NCBI GenBank assembly: GCA_947568835.1
Contig: OX387604.1
Coordinates: 4,320,001-4,384,000, forward strand
Direction: 5' to 3'
DNA: 64,000 nucleotides
Source of the DNA: Protonemura montana
Taxonomy: Eukaryota > Arthropoda > Insecta > Plecoptera > Nemouridae
Shown here: in pieces, positions 1-13,024 of the stretch
Layout of the letters: every line of letters starts with the position of its first letter
Position numbering within the stretch: the stretch's first letter is position 1
Program-made: the position numbers and the translations under genes
The notes under the pieces: generated by a model
Told to the model about the DNA's origin: nothing
What the model saw: the letters and a program-made list of their open reading frames with translations, nothing else
Database searches by the model: none

Positions 1-2890
1 TACTTCTGATAAATAAATATTTATTTGAGATTCCAAGAGCATTTGCAATCTAAATCTTCTTGTGAATTGTCATTAACCAATGAAGGCATCAAGATTGCAT
101 TTAATCTGGCATCAATTAAGTAAGCCACCAGTCATTCTTCATATTTGATCTGTCTATACCTATGCCTTCCTCCTGCTTCAAACTTTTTTTTTTTTTTTAA
201 TTTAATGTCAGCAATATGTCAGGTGGGGAGGCATACTTCATGCACAAGGTACTAATTAGTTAACCAATTGCCTGCACCCTTCATGTATAGTTAAAAAATT
301 TATTGCAGAATCCCAAAGATCACAAATTACCGCTGCATTATCATGAAAGATTGCATAACCATATCATAAAAATACCATATTGCTCTCATATTCATAAAAA
401 TTAAAATGTAGTTTTGATTCAAAGATTGTATGCAATTAAATTCTCTGTGGGTTGTCTTTTACCAGTGGAGCTGTGTGGATTGCATTTAATCTGGCATCAA
501 TAGATTGAGCATCCTGACATTGTTTGAACAGGAGCTGTCTATATATGCGTTCATTCTAATAAAAACATTACAATATTTTCTAATTCTTTATCAGCTTCAA
601 ATTCTAAACAAGGATAATTACATTTAAGCAGATTACATACCTTGCAATATTGTCAATATTGTGGTTGAGTGTTAAGGGCAAGAAAGGTCAACAGTAGCTG
701 TAATGATGTAAAACAGGTCCGTGCTGTTCCATCCAACATGCTGGGACAATGGGCAGATTTTTCTAAAATGCAAAAATGTTTCAGTTCTTGGTTTGGTTCC
801 ATATTAAATTTAACAGGGATGAAACAATCTTCAAAAAAAAGGAATTCAAACATTTAAAACTGCTTCTAGCCACCACAATCTTGTCCAGTTGAATATGCAA
901 CCAGAGATTGTAAACAATATCTAAGCCTCTAAAAAGCAGCACCTGCAGATGCATCTTTACCTGACAGCTATACTGGATGTTGTTAAACTGACACTGTAAA
1001 ATATCCTAAAGAATATCTTTTAAGGCATCTGCTACATTTCTGCAGCTTTAGAGCACGCTACAGTAAGATCTAAACAGAGTTGTGATCATGCGATTAATAA
1101 ATAACTAGATCTTCCGAGTACTCCTTATGTGTTATCTAACCAGGGCAGTCACTTAGATTGCATTATTTTTGGCATAATATGATTACGCAACCCAAAATTT
1201 TTCGAACGGGATCACACCGTATTTGCCGCTGTTCTGCATTAAGTTTTTTTTTTATCAAGGCTACATGTTATGCATGTACGCTCCAAGACAGTCCAGAAAA
1301 TGAACTGAATATTTAATCATGTATCAAAAAAAAACCATTAAGTATTATCAGGGTTCCACATACACAGCAGGCCTGTAGTGAAGCTCTAGAAGCAAGTTTG
1401 TGAAGTCACGTGGCCCCAATGTGTTGGTGAAACGAATCTGCATTATCGGTCCAGTAAGCCGGGAAACAGAACTGGTTTTCCTAAAAGCAAAAAAAGAACA
1501 GTCCTCAGTAAAAGTTTGCTAATAAACCTAACAGAAATGAAAAATCACGAAAGGATAAATATTTTAGACTTAAAACTGCTTGTTACCGACAAAGACTTTG
1601 TAAGCAAAATATATCCTTCAAAGATTTACCATCTTTGAAGGGAGGGAAATTGCAGATAATTTAGCATCAAATTGCTGGGCTGCCTGACATGGTAATGAGC
1701 AGGAGCTGTCAATCTGTGCCCTCTCTTGTAACAGGTACACACTTTTGTGCTTTACAGTTTTCTGCGATCATGTTAATAATTAAGAAAGATATTCCCATTA
1801 TTCACAACATGTCTGCAACAAATCTCTCCAGTAGGTTGTCTTGAACCAATGGAGCCCCTTGGATTGCAATTAATGTGGCAAAAAAAAATGTAACCCGCCA
1901 TTGTTTGAACAGGAGACAGTTTATATTTGCTCTCTTTCTGAAAACAGATCACCTCCACTTCCTTGTATGCAAAATGGAAACCTGATTATTATGGTATCTG
2001 AAGGAAAATCTTTTGCAATTTATTAGCCATCCGATTGTCATGCAGCCATCCATTGTTGTGAGCTGGAGCTTTAAATCACTATACACAGTTAACATTTCTG
2101 GTACTGCCTGGTAGGAGGACACAAATCAGTAAATTTGTTAGTTTTATCGCTACTATTCGTGGAAAACATCAGGTTAGGTATGTCACATAAGCTAAAAAAA
2201 AACACAAACACGGTAGCACACTGAAGCACAAACCAGATGAACCAGATGTTCAACCTGATGAACAAATGTTTTATTGATGGCAAAGTTTGTAAGCAATTTT
2301 TATACTTCATCGATGATATCGAACCAATGAAGCCGTTTAAATTGCAATTAATCTGGCATTAATTAATTAAGCAACCCAACATTGCTTGAAGAGTTGCTAT
2401 CTTTATCTGCCTTCATTGTGCTATGAATATGTATATTTTTAGATATGTGTAACCAGAGATTGAAATCAATATCTAAATAGCTTAAATGCACCAAAATTTC
2501 GAAATACGAAATATCCTGAAAATATCTTTTAAGACATCTGCTATGCTTCTGTTGCTTTAGAGCAAGCTGCAATGAGATTTAAAGAAAGGTGCGATCATGT
2601 TTAATAAATATTAAATACCTAGATTTCCAAGATGTGGAGGTATGTATGCAATTTTGATACTCTATTGGTGTTATCAAACCAATGAAGCTATAGAGGTTGC
2701 ATTTAATCTGGCATTATATGATTACGCAACATGAAATTGTTCAAGCGTGTTCACACCATATTTGCCGTAGTTCTGGTTTAAGCATTCTATCTTGTCTATT
2801 TTATCTTTGGTTTCTATCATGCATGTACGGACTGAGTCAGTTTATGCAATGTACCGAATATTTAATCAAATATCAAACAATTACCATTAA

Positions 2891-3038
2891 TGGTTGAGTG
2901 GTTTTTATCAGAGCCATGGTTTGATGTTATGATTTTTTTTTGGCTTTGCTCTGTGTTGAAGAGGTTTATGGCCCTATAAATGGCTGCTTTAACACAGAGC
3001 AAAACAACTAAAAAACATATCATAACAATTGCCATTAA
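2891..3038. mobile_element. Small foldback (MITE-like) insertion in array unit II
   Basis: Compared with the first array unit (around 1325-1345), this unit has an extra ~148 bp. It contains imperfect inverted arms (a GTTATGAT..TTTGCTCTGTGTT side and an AACACAGAGCAAA..ATCATAAC side). The segment ACAATTACCATTAA at 2877-2890 is repeated as ACAATTGCCATTAA at 3025-3038, which looks like a target duplication. It encodes no protein. Confidence 0.6.
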
Positions 3039-4577
3039 GTTTTATTAGGGTTCCACATACGTAGCTGGTTATAAGTGTAGCTCCAGAAGCAAGTTTGTGA
3101 AGTCCATGGGCTCCAATGTGTCGATGAAACAAATCTGCATTGCTGATCCAATAAGCTGGGAAACAGGACTGTTTCTCCTGAAATGCATACAAGGAAAAGT
3201 CCTCTTCATAAGTTACATATTAAACCTAGCTGAAATGAAAAAATCATGGAAGAAAAAATATTTTAGACTTAAAACTGCCTGTTACCGACAAAAACTTTGT
3301 ATGCTAAATAAATCCTTCAAAGATTTACCATCTTTAAAGGGAGGGAAATTGCAGATAATTTAGCATCAAATTGCTGGGCTGCCTGACATGGTAATAAGCA
3401 GGAGCTTTCAATCTGTGCTGCTGTAACAGGTACACCCTTATCTGCTTTACAGTTTTCTGCGATTTTGTTAATAATTACGAAAGATATTGCCATTATTCAC
3501 AACATGTCTGCAACAAATCTCTCCAGTAGGTTGTCTTTAACCAATCCAGGCCTTTGGATTGCAATTAATGTGGCAAAAAAAAATGTAACCTGCCATTGTT
3601 TGAACAGGAGACAGTTTATATTTGCTCTCTTTCTGAAAACTGCTCACCTCCACTTCCTTGTATGCAAAATGGAAACCTGATTATTATGGTATCTGAAGAA
3701 AAGTCTTTTGCAATTTATTAGCCATCCGATTGTCATGCAGCCATTCATTGTTGTGAGCTGGAGCTTTAAATCACTATACACAGTTAACATTTCTGGTACT
3801 GCCTGGTAGGAGGACACAAATCAGCAAATTTGTTAGTTTTATCGCTACTATTCGTGGAAAACATCAGGTTAGGTATGTCACATAAGCTTAAAAAAAACAC
3901 GAAACACTGTAGCACACTGTAGCACAAACCAGCGTAAGACTGATGAACAACTGTTTTATTGATGGCAAAGTTTGTAAGCAATTTTTATACTTCATCGATG
4001 ATATCGAACCAATGAAGCCGTTTAAATTGCAATTAATCTGGCATTAATTAATTAAGCAACCCAACATTGTTTGAAGAGTTGCTATCTTTATCTGCCTTCA
4101 TTGCGCTTTGAATATGTATATTTTTAGAAATGTGCATCCAGAGATTGCAATCAATCTCTAAATATCTAAAATCCACCGAAACATTTGAAATACGAAATAT
4201 CCTGAAAATATCTTTTAAGACATCTGCTGTGCTTTTGTTGCTTTAGAGCAAGCTACAATGAGATTTAAAGAAAGGTGCGATCATGTTTAATAAATATTAA
4301 ATACCTAGATTTCCAAGATGGGGAGGTATGTATGCAATTTTGATACTTTATTGGTGTTATCAAACCAATGAAGCTTTAGAGGTTGCATTTAATCTGGCAT
4401 TATATGATTACGCAACATGAAATAGTTCAAGTGTGTTTACACCATATTTGCCGTAGTTCTGGTTTACGCATTCTATTTTGTCTATTTTATCTTTGTTTTC
4501 TATCATGCATGTACGGACTGAGTCAGTTTATGCAATGTACCGAATATTTAATCAAATATCAAACAATTACCATTAAT

Positions 4578-4722
4578 GGTGAGCGGTATTTTTAAGGGCC
4601 AAGGTTTTGATGTTATGATATGTTTTTTTGCTTTGCACTATGTTGAAGAGGTTTGTGGCCCTAGAAAGGGCTGCTTAAACACAGAGCAAAACCTAAAAAC
4701 ATATAATAACAATTACCATTAA
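4578..4722. mobile_element. Same foldback insertion in array unit III
   Basis: This is the counterpart of the insertion at 2891-3038, in the equivalent position of the next 1.69-kb unit, with the same arms and flanking ACAATTACCATTAA repeats. Its presence in both units means it was duplicated together with the unit rather than inserted twice. Confidence 0.6.
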
Positions 4723-5627
4723 GTATTATGAGGGTTCCACATACGTAGCTGGTTATAAGTGGAGCTCCAGAAGTAAGTTTGTGAAGTCAAGTGGTCCCAA
4801 TGTGTCGATGAAACAAATCTGCATCGACGATCCAATAAGCTGGGCAACAAGACTGTTTCTCCTGAAATGCATAAAAGGAAAAGTCCTCGTTATAAGTTAC
4901 ATATTAAACCTAGCCGAAATGAAAAAATCATGGAAGAAAAAATATTTTAGACTTAAAACCGCCTGTTACCGACAAAAACTTTGTATGCTAAATAAATCCT
5001 TCAAAGATTTACCATCTTTGAAGGGAGGGAAATTGCAGATAATTTAGCATCAAATTGCTGGGCTGTCTGACATGGTAATGAGCAGGAGCTTTCAATCTGT
5101 GCTGTCTATTGTAACAGGTACACAATTATGTACTTTACAGTTTTCTGCGATCATGTTAATAATCAAGGAAGATATTCCCAGTATTACAACATGTCTGCAA
5201 CAAATCTCTCCAGCTGTTTGTCTTAAACCAATGGAGCCATTTGAATTGCAATTAATGTGACAAATAAAAAGCAAACTGCCATTGTTCAAATGGGAGACTG
5301 TCTTTTTTTGCCGTTATATTGCAAAAACATTACCTTTAATGCTTTGTATGCAAAATGCAAACCTTCTGATTCTTATGGTATCTGAAGGAAAGTGTTTGGC
5401 AATTTATTTGGCATCCGATTGTCATGCAGCCAGATATGGTTGTGAGCGGGAGCTTTAAATCAGTGCAGACAGATAACATATTACGTACTGCCTTTTAGGA
5501 GGACACATTACAACAAATTTGTTAGCTTTATCTCTACAACACGTGGTATACATCAGCTTGGATATGTCACATAAGCTTAAAAAACATAGAAGCACAAACC
5601 AGCATAAACCTGATGAACAAATAATTG

Positions 5628-6235
5628 TAAGCAATTTTGATACTTCATCGATGATATCAAACCAATGAAGCCGTTTAAATTGCAATTAATCTAGCATAAA
5701 TTAATTAAGCAACCCAACATTGTTTGAAGAGTTGCTATCTTTATCTGCCTTCATTGCGCTTTGAATAGATATATATTTTTAGAATTCAAGGTTAACTGTT
5801 AGGCTGGTGGGTAGGCACTTAAATTGTAAGCAATTTTGATACTTCATCAATGATATCAAACCAATGAAGCCGTTTTAATTGCAATTAATCTGGCATAAAT
5901 TAATTAAGCAACCTAAAATTGTTTGAAGAGTTGCTATCTTTATCTGCCTTCATTGCGCTTTGAATATAAATATATTTTTAGAATTCAATGTTAACTGTAA
6001 GGCTGGTGGGTAGGCACTAAAACAAATAATTGTAAGCAATTTTGATACTTCATCGATGATATCGAACCAATGAAGCCGTTTAAATTGCAGTTAATCTGGC
6101 ATAAATAAATTAAGTAACCCAACATTGTTTGAAGAGTTACTATCTTAATCTGCCTTCATTGCGCTTTGAATAAATATATATTTTTAGAATTCAATGATAA
6201 CTGTAAGGCTGGTGGGTAGCCACTAAAACTGTTCA
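5628..6235 (+). repeat. Three tandem ~200-bp copies of one array sub-unit
   Basis: Three consecutive, nearly identical blocks have cores at about 5681, 5881 and 6085. Each starts with ATTGTAAGCAATTTTGATAC and ends in a segment containing GGCTGGTGGGTAG. This is the most homogeneous and so probably youngest expansion in the array. Confidence 0.85.
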
Positions 6236-6499
6236 TAAGGTACAACTTAGTTAAATGAATTGTCAACAAAATTACAAAAAATGCAGCGTCCTACATACAT
6301 TGCATGAATATTGTTGGGTGGGTGCTAACAGAAGCTGGATTGGAAAAGGGATGTGGTTCAGAGGTTGTACGGATTTGCATCGGTATGAATGACTTGCGTC
6401 CTAAAAGGGACTAAAGCAATGCAGCAAGTGTCCTGGTGCCTGTTGTTGGGAGTGGGCTAATCAGAGCCCATGCTGGCCTATGGTTGGTCAACTCACGTT

Positions 6500-7035
6500 T
6501 TAGGAGCAGTTAACCCTTTGTTCTTTGGCTCGGGCGGCCGCCGGGCGGGTGCGAGTAGCAAGACTGTCCTTGCCGGAACTTCTGGTGCTGTGGCCGGTGT
6601 CCTGGTCACCACTCGGTCTCGGTATCCCGACTGATAGCTCCGTTTCCGTGCGAGCGCTGTTAGCAGAGCCAACCTTGGCGATCTTGGGGCTGGTGTCCTG
6701 GTCACTGCATAATCTCGGTATTTGGACTGAGGGCTCGGTCTCTGATTGTACGGAGTCAACCTCCGGCATCGACCCGAACCGAGTCGTGGTCGATCACTCC
6801 TCGGTAATCCTGGACATCCACACAAAGGCTGCTCTACCCAAAGTGTTCAACTTTGCAGTCAGCGTAACTCGTCTACCCTACGAGCGCATCATCTGCTGTG
6901 TAGAAGCAGCAGTCAGGACACTGCCCACTGCACTAGCCAAATAACTACGGCAGGACACAGCGGCTATCATTAGAAACGCTAAACCAACTACCAGCAACAT
7001 CACCCGTGCAGATCGGGCGGCCCTGAAATTGATCG
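6500..7035 (+). pseudogene. Penelope-like retroelement fragment (N-terminal part)
   Basis: This is a GC-rich island in the AT-rich array. The plus-strand frame at about 6835-7020 reads like the region preceding the reverse transcriptase of Penelope-like elements: a FNFAVSVTRLP segment, then CVEAAVRTLP, then AKPTTSNITRADRAAL after one stop codon. In that family this leads into the conserved ADKG block, but here similarity stops abruptly where array sequence resumes near 7035. The upstream 6590-6750 part contains a partial direct duplication (a CCTGGTCAC..CTCGGTAT segment twice). Family assignment rests on my recall of conserved blocks. A PLE relic is likely; the clade is unknown. Confidence 0.55.
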
Positions 7036-8599
7036 AAATATCGAAATATACGAAATATCTGAAAATATCTTTTAAGATATCTGCTTTGTTTTTGTTGCTT
7101 TAGAGTAAGCTACAATGGGATTTAAAGAAAGGTGCGATCATGCTATTAATAAGTTCCTAGATTTTCCAAGATGAGGAGGTATGTACGCAATTATAATACT
7201 CCATTGGTGTTATCAAACCAATGAAGCCGTTTAGATTGCATTTAATCTGGTATTATATGATTAGGCAACCCAAATTTGTTCAAACGGAATGCAGCGATAT
7301 TTGCCGTTCTGGTTTCAGCATTGTATTTTCTCCATTTCATCTAAGGTTTATGTCATGCATATATGTACCGAGTCAGTTCAGACAATGCACTGAATATTAA
7401 ATTCAATATCAAAAAATTATCAATAAGTATTATTTAAGTACCACATACGTAGGAAGCTTCTAGTGTAGCTCTAGAAGCATGTTTGTGAAGTCAAGTGGCT
7501 CCAATGTGTCGGTGAAACAAATCTGCATTGTCCATCCAGAAAGCTGGGAAACAGGACTGTTTCTCCTGTAATGTAAAAAGAAAAAGTCCTCTTTATAATT
7601 TACATATTAATCCCAACAGAAATGAAAAAATATGGAAGAAAAAATATTTTGGATTTAAAACTGCTTGTTATGGAAAAAGACTTTGTATGCAAAATAGATC
7701 CTTCTAAGATTTACCACCTTTGGGGGAAAGGAAATTTCAGATAATTTAGCATCAAATTGCTGGTCTAGTTGACATGGTTATGAGCAGGAGCTTTGCATTT
7801 ATGCCTTTTATTGTAACAGGTACACACTTATGTGCTTTACAGTTTTCTGCGATCATGTTAATAATTAAGGAAGTTATTCCCATTATTCACAACATGTCTG
7901 CAACAAATCTCTCCAACAGGTTATGTTTCAACAATGGAGCCCCTTGGATTGCAATTAATGTGGCAAATAAAAATGTAACTTGCTATAGTTTGAACGAGCA
8001 ACAGTTTATATTTGCTCTCATTCTGCAAACAGATCACCTCCAATACCTTGTATGCAAAATGGAAACCTCCTGATTCTTATGGTATCTGAAGGAAAGTCTT
8101 TTGCAATTTATTTGGCATCCGATTGTTATGCAGCCAGCTATGGTTGTGAACTGGAGCTTTAAATCAGTGCAGACAGATAACATATTACGTACTGCCTTGT
8201 AGGAGGATACAACAAATTTGTTAGCTTTATCTCTACAACACGTGGTATACATCAGCTTAGATATGTCACATAAGCTTAAAAAACATAGAAGCACAAACCA
8301 GCATAAACCGGATGAACAAATGTTTTATTGATGGCAAAGTTTGTCAGCAATTTTGATACTTCATCGATGATATCAAACCAATGAAGCCGTTTAAATTGCA
8401 ATTAATCTGGCATAAATGTATTAAGCAACCCAACATTGTTTGAAGAGTGGCTATCTTTATCTGCCTTCATTGCACTTTGAATATAGATATTTTTAGAATC
8501 CAATGTTAGCTGTATCGCTAGTGAGCAGGTACTAAAGCTGTTTATAAGGTACAACTTAGTTACCCGAATTGACAACAAGTATAATTAGTAATTACTAAT

Positions 8600-9400
8600 A
8601 CGCAGCGTACAACATACTTCGCTTGAATGTTGTCGAGTAGGTGGAGCCAACAGAAGCTGGGTTGGAATGGCGATGTGGTTCAGAGGTTGTACGGTGTTGC
8701 ATCGGTATGAATGACATGCAGGTTTTAAAGAGACTAAAGCGATGCAGCAAGTGTTTGCTGCTTTTATGCCCCAAAGTCAAATGCTATTTTCTGATCAGTT
8801 CAAATCGTGGAAGGGACAATTGGCCACTCAGAGCACAAGCCAGCCTGGATTGGGCCATGTAGGTGAAGCAAGACCCAACTGTTTTCTGGCTCAGATGGCT
8901 GCCGCATGGGTTTGTTTGCAAGATTGTCGTCGCAGGTGCTCGTGTTCTCAGAGCAGATGGATCTTCTTGGTGACTCCGAGTTTTTGCGCTTGTTCATGTT
9001 TAAGGCCGTCTCTTGATATCATTAGCCTCCCAGTTCGACTGTGTTGTGCAGTGAAAAATCATGGCCAGGGACTTCATGCCGTCAAAGTTGATCGAGTGCG
9101 CGGTCTGCTCGACGTGTTCCAGGTGACTGCTGCAGGCACTGTACCTTTAGAGACTGGTCACCGGGAAGATCCTGGTGGCCCCTACTGGTCCTTTTGAGTC
9201 CGAGTCTTCAGTCGAGATATTGAGACAGAGATTATCGGGATGCCGACACCAAGCCTTCACTCATGATGCACATGCACCTGTGCTTCGACCATCTGAGCCG
9301 GGGTACGGATAGGCAACAACGTCGCTTGACCTTAGTCAATAATCCAGACCGTCTAAGGCTCTGAGTCGGCCGTTGTCCCTCCCACTACACAAAAACATCC
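8600..9400 (-). pseudogene. Penelope-like retroelement fragment (C-terminal part, minus strand)
   Basis: This is a second GC-rich island inside the array. On the minus strand at about 9126-9010 the frame contains EHVEQTAHSINFDGMKSLA followed by a stretch ending IKRR. This resembles the histidine-containing block after the GIY-YIG endonuclease in Penelope-like elements, where H-x-I-x-F/W-D-x-V/M is conserved. The preceding reverse transcriptase and GIY-YIG parts were not recognised. Frames are broken by stops. It is opposite in orientation to the fragment at 6.5-7.0 kb, so the two are not one simple insertion. The plus-strand 151-codon frame over the same bases is probably a shadow. Confidence 0.5.
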
Positions 9401-10629
9401 CTTCTATCCAATGAAGCCGTTTAGATTGTATTTAATCTGGCATAAAATGATTAGGCAACCTGTCATGGTTTGAACAGGAGCCATCCATTTTGCCGTTATT
9501 CTGCTTTAAGCATAATAGTTTTCAGTTTTATGTCCGTTTTATCTCAGGCATTTAGGCACTTAGTCAATACCAACAATGTACTGAAAATGTAACCAAATAG
9601 CATATAAATTTACGTGTTAGCAGAGCACTACACACTTATCAAGCTTGTAGCGGAGCAATCGCAGCAAGTTTGTGGAGTGAAATGCAGCGGAGTGTCGATC
9701 CAATAAGCTGGGAAACGAGACCATTTTTCCTGAAATAAAAAATATTTGAGTTCTTCTTTTAAGTTCCATAAAAAACCTAACAGAGTTGAAAAGGTTTTGA
9801 AAGCATAGATATTTTCAACTAAAAACTGCTTGCTGGCTACACACAAAAATGTGGTATGCAAAAACAATCCTCCAATTTGATTTCCCACCTGTGTGGGAAA
9901 TCAAGTGGGAAAGCATCAAATTACTAGGCAGCCTTGTTACTCCGCTACAAAAAGAATTGTAGCACAAACCAGCATAAACTTGATGAACAAATGTTTTATT
10001 GATGGCAAAGTATGTATACAATTCTAATACTTCATCGATGATATCTAACCAATGAAGCCCTTTAAATTGCAATTAATCTGGCATAATTTTACTAAGCAAC
10101 CCGACATTGTTTGAAGGGGGCTGTATGTATTTGCCAAAGCTCTGCTACAAGCATAATATTTTTTTAATTTGTTGGTCAGCTTCTTGTTAGGTATTAAGGC
10201 GTCCAGACTGCTATGGCTGTTAAAGAATGTCCTTTAATCAGAGCAGTATATTGTCATTGGTACCAATTGTCGTGTTTGTCTTTAATTACAGTTGTGAGGG
10301 GTTTCGACCATGCTCCTAATTCAGAGCTGTGGTTGGATGTTGAAAGTGTTTACGGTTTTGATCCATTTTGCTTTGGATTTGGTACCAAGCCTTTGACCGC
10401 AAATCCACAAAGAATTAAACTGTTACCAGATAGGTAAACAAATGTATGCCCATAATCTAAGATTTGTTTGCAATTTAAATCTCCTTTGGGTTTTCTCTAA
10501 CCAATGGAGCCTAATGATTGCAATTAATCTAGCATAAAAATGGATAAGCATCCCGACATTGGTTGTACGAGTGCTGCCTAAATATGCCATCGTCCTGCCT
10601 ACACATTAGGCACACATTACGTCGAATAT

Positions 10630-10715
10630 TTTTCCAGTCAAGCCCTCCTCTCATCCTCCACATGCTGGTTTCAGCTCCCTAGTGGAATCACCAGAAAAAC
10701 CAAAAACCCTGCATG
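10630..10715 (+). repeat. Partial SINE (3' part)
   Basis: The segment includes CTGGTTTCAGCTCCCTAGTG followed by an A-rich ACCAGAAAAACC run, matching the 3' half of the tRNA-derived SINE at 11.09-11.30 kb. The tRNA-like head is absent. The same partial copy recurs near 13.55 and 17.48 kb because the host block was duplicated. Confidence 0.6.
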
Positions 10716-11084
10716 TACCTAAGATGTTAGTTGAGGAATACATCCAGGGCTTCCAAGAAACTTATGTTTAATAACAACCAGACATTCCTTTGATGGCAAG
10801 GTGTGTGTGAAATAATAATACTCCATGGGTAATAGTTAACCCTGGGAGCATTTTGGAATTCCATTTATCTGGCATAATATAATTTAGCTTCTCGTTATGA
10901 ATTGGACGAGAGCCGATCATATTTGCCCTCGTTGTGCAGTGTGCTGAAGGAAACTTTTCCCATTTCATGTCCTCCATGTTTTAGGTATGTAGGTTCCAAG
11001 AATGCGTAATCAATGTTCTAAATATTGAACCAAATGAGCAACAAGATAATTGGAAAAGAAGCTACGGCTGAAAAAATGTGCAAC

Positions 11085-11298
11085 CGAACCGGGCTACGAA
11101 CTCAGGACCTCCCAGGTAAGCTGGAATATATGTACCCAGATGGCTCAACTGGTAGAGCACCTGACTGGCAGTTGGGAGGTCCTGGGTTCGTTTCCTGGTT
11201 TGGTTGTACATATTTGCAGTCGTAGCTTCCTTTCCAACTTTTGCTTGCTGGTTTCAGCTCCCTAGTGGAAACACAAGAAAAATCAAACAACTCTGTAC
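11085..11298 (+). mobile_element. tRNA-derived SINE, full-length-like copy
   Basis: A tRNA-like head carries an A box (TGGCTCAACTGGTAGAGC) and a B box (GGGTTCGTTTCC), the internal RNA polymerase III promoter elements. The anticodon arm can pair CCTGA with TTGGG around a loop holding GGC, which suggests a tRNA-Ala ancestor. A body follows with CTGGTTTCAGCTCCCTAGTG and an A-rich end. The acceptor stem is not maintained, so it is a SINE and not a tRNA gene. It sits inside the satellite-like array. Confidence 0.75.
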
Positions 11299-13024
11299 CG
11301 AAATAATTACTTATTTGCAGCTTACGCTTGTGATTGAACGTTTGAGTGAGTTAGTAAAGTCAACATATGCATTCCTAGATCTTCCAAGATGGGGTGGTGT
11401 GTATTTAATTATTTAACTCCACAGGTGTTATAAAACCAATAAAGCCGTTTGGATTGCATTTTATCTGGCATATATTTATGAAATAACCAAACATTCTTTA
11501 GAGGAGAGCTGTTTTAAAATGCCTACATTGTGCTAAAAGTATTTTTTTTTTTAAATTCAATGTCAGCTTATCTCTGTTAGGTAGGCACTGAAACTGTACA
11601 TACAAGGCAAAACATACTAAATCAATTTCTCCAAGGAGTATATTTCCTAATATGCAGATTGCTACATACCTTGTAAGAATGCTGTCAAGCAAGTGGAGTC
11701 AACAGAAGCTTTGTTGGAATGGCGAAGCGGTTGAGAGTCGTGAGCTGCTGGTTATGAGTTGTATGGTTTTGCTACGGCTCTGAGTGGATGGTTGCCCTTC
11801 CCACTATTCGGATCGAATAGAAAACAGCCCTTTCATTTGCGGCATAAGAGCAGCAAACACTTGCTACGTCGACGCAGGCTTGAAGATGTCAGTACCAATG
11901 CCGACTAAATGTCAACTACGGTCCTTATACCGGGGCAAAACCGTAACACATAACCAGGAGCTGTGTTGATGTAAAACAAATCTGCGCTGTTCATCCAGAA
12001 TGCTGGGACAATGGACCAATTTTACTGAAATGCAAAAATGTTGGAGTTAATGGATTGTTTCTGTATAAAACAGAACAGAGATAAAAAGAGCTTAAAGAAT
12101 AGAGATTTAAAATTGATGACTGCTTGTAACTGAAACAGAATTTGCATTCAAAATACAAGCCCCCAAAATGGTTTCTTTATCTGATGTGGGGAAAGAATTT
12201 CAGATAATTTACAACATTGTGTAAGCATCAATATACTCCAAATAGGTTGTCTTCAATCAATGGAGTGCTTTTGAATGCAATTATTCTGGCATAAAATTAG
12301 ATTAGCTGCCCGACATTGAACGAACGAGAGCTTTCTATATTTGCCATCATTCTGCAAACACATCACCTTGTATACCTTGTATGCAAAATGGAAACCTCTG
12401 GATTCTTATAGTACCCAAAGATAGTGTTTTGCAATTTATTTGGCATCAGATTGTTATGCAGCCAGCCATGGTTGTGAGCTGGAGCTTTAAATCAGTGCAG
12501 ACAGTTGACATTATAGGTACTGCCTTGTAGGACACCAATCGACATATTTGTTAATTTTGTCTCCACAACACGATAAATACATCAGCTTTGGTATATTAAG
12601 TAAGGTTACGGAGCATTGTAGGTAGAACCAGCATAAACCTGATGAACAAAAGCTGTATTGGTGGCAAAGTGTGTATACAATTCCAATACTTCATCGATGA
12701 TATCAAACCAATGAAGCCCTTTAAATTGCAATTAATCTGGCATAGTTTTACTCAGCAACCTGACATTGTTTGAAGGGGGCTGTATATATATATATGCCAT
12801 AATTCTGCTATAAGCATAATATTTTTAAATTTCATATCAGCTTCATCAGCGCCCAAAAATCCACAAAGAATAAAACCGTACCACATTAAGTAAACAAATG
12901 TGTGCCCATAATTGAAGATGTGTTTGCAATTTTAATCTCCTTTGAGTTGTCTTTGACCAATGGAGCCTAATGATTGCAATTAGTCTAGCATAAAAATAGA
13001 TAAGCATCCCGACATTGCTTGTAC

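Larger units (their letters stand above)
1080..5770 (+). repeat. Higher-order tandem repeat, ~1.69-kb unit, about three copies
   Basis: Corresponding landmarks recur at near-constant offsets: the GATCATGTTTAATAAATA segment at about 1086, 2594 and 4280; the segment beginning at 1773 again at 3465 and about 5152; the one at 2697 again at 4383. The second and third units are about 1,686 bp apart and by eye around 90 percent identical. The first is shorter, because it lacks a ~148-bp foldback insertion present in the other two. A related but more diverged unit starts near 7134 and another near 15139. Confidence 0.8.

Noticed and set aside
3097-5047. Two very similar 88-codon ORFs (3097-3363 and 4781-5047) as a duplicated gene
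   Set aside because: They lie at equivalent places in the 1.69-kb repeat units. Many differences between them change the amino acid, and the equivalent position in the first unit has stops. They look like open frames by chance in duplicated DNA.
6525-6944. 139-codon plus-strand ORF as a host gene
   Set aside because: Its last part matches a Penelope-like block, and the frame is cut off by array sequence; it is a transposon relic.
8742-9197. 151-codon plus-strand ORF as a gene
   Set aside because: The minus strand gives a better retroelement match over the same bases; the plus frame is Cys/Ser-rich and has no relatives I know.
10213-10437. 74-codon ORF within the array
   Set aside because: The corresponding segment near 16.55-16.76 kb is frameshifted, so there is no coding constraint.
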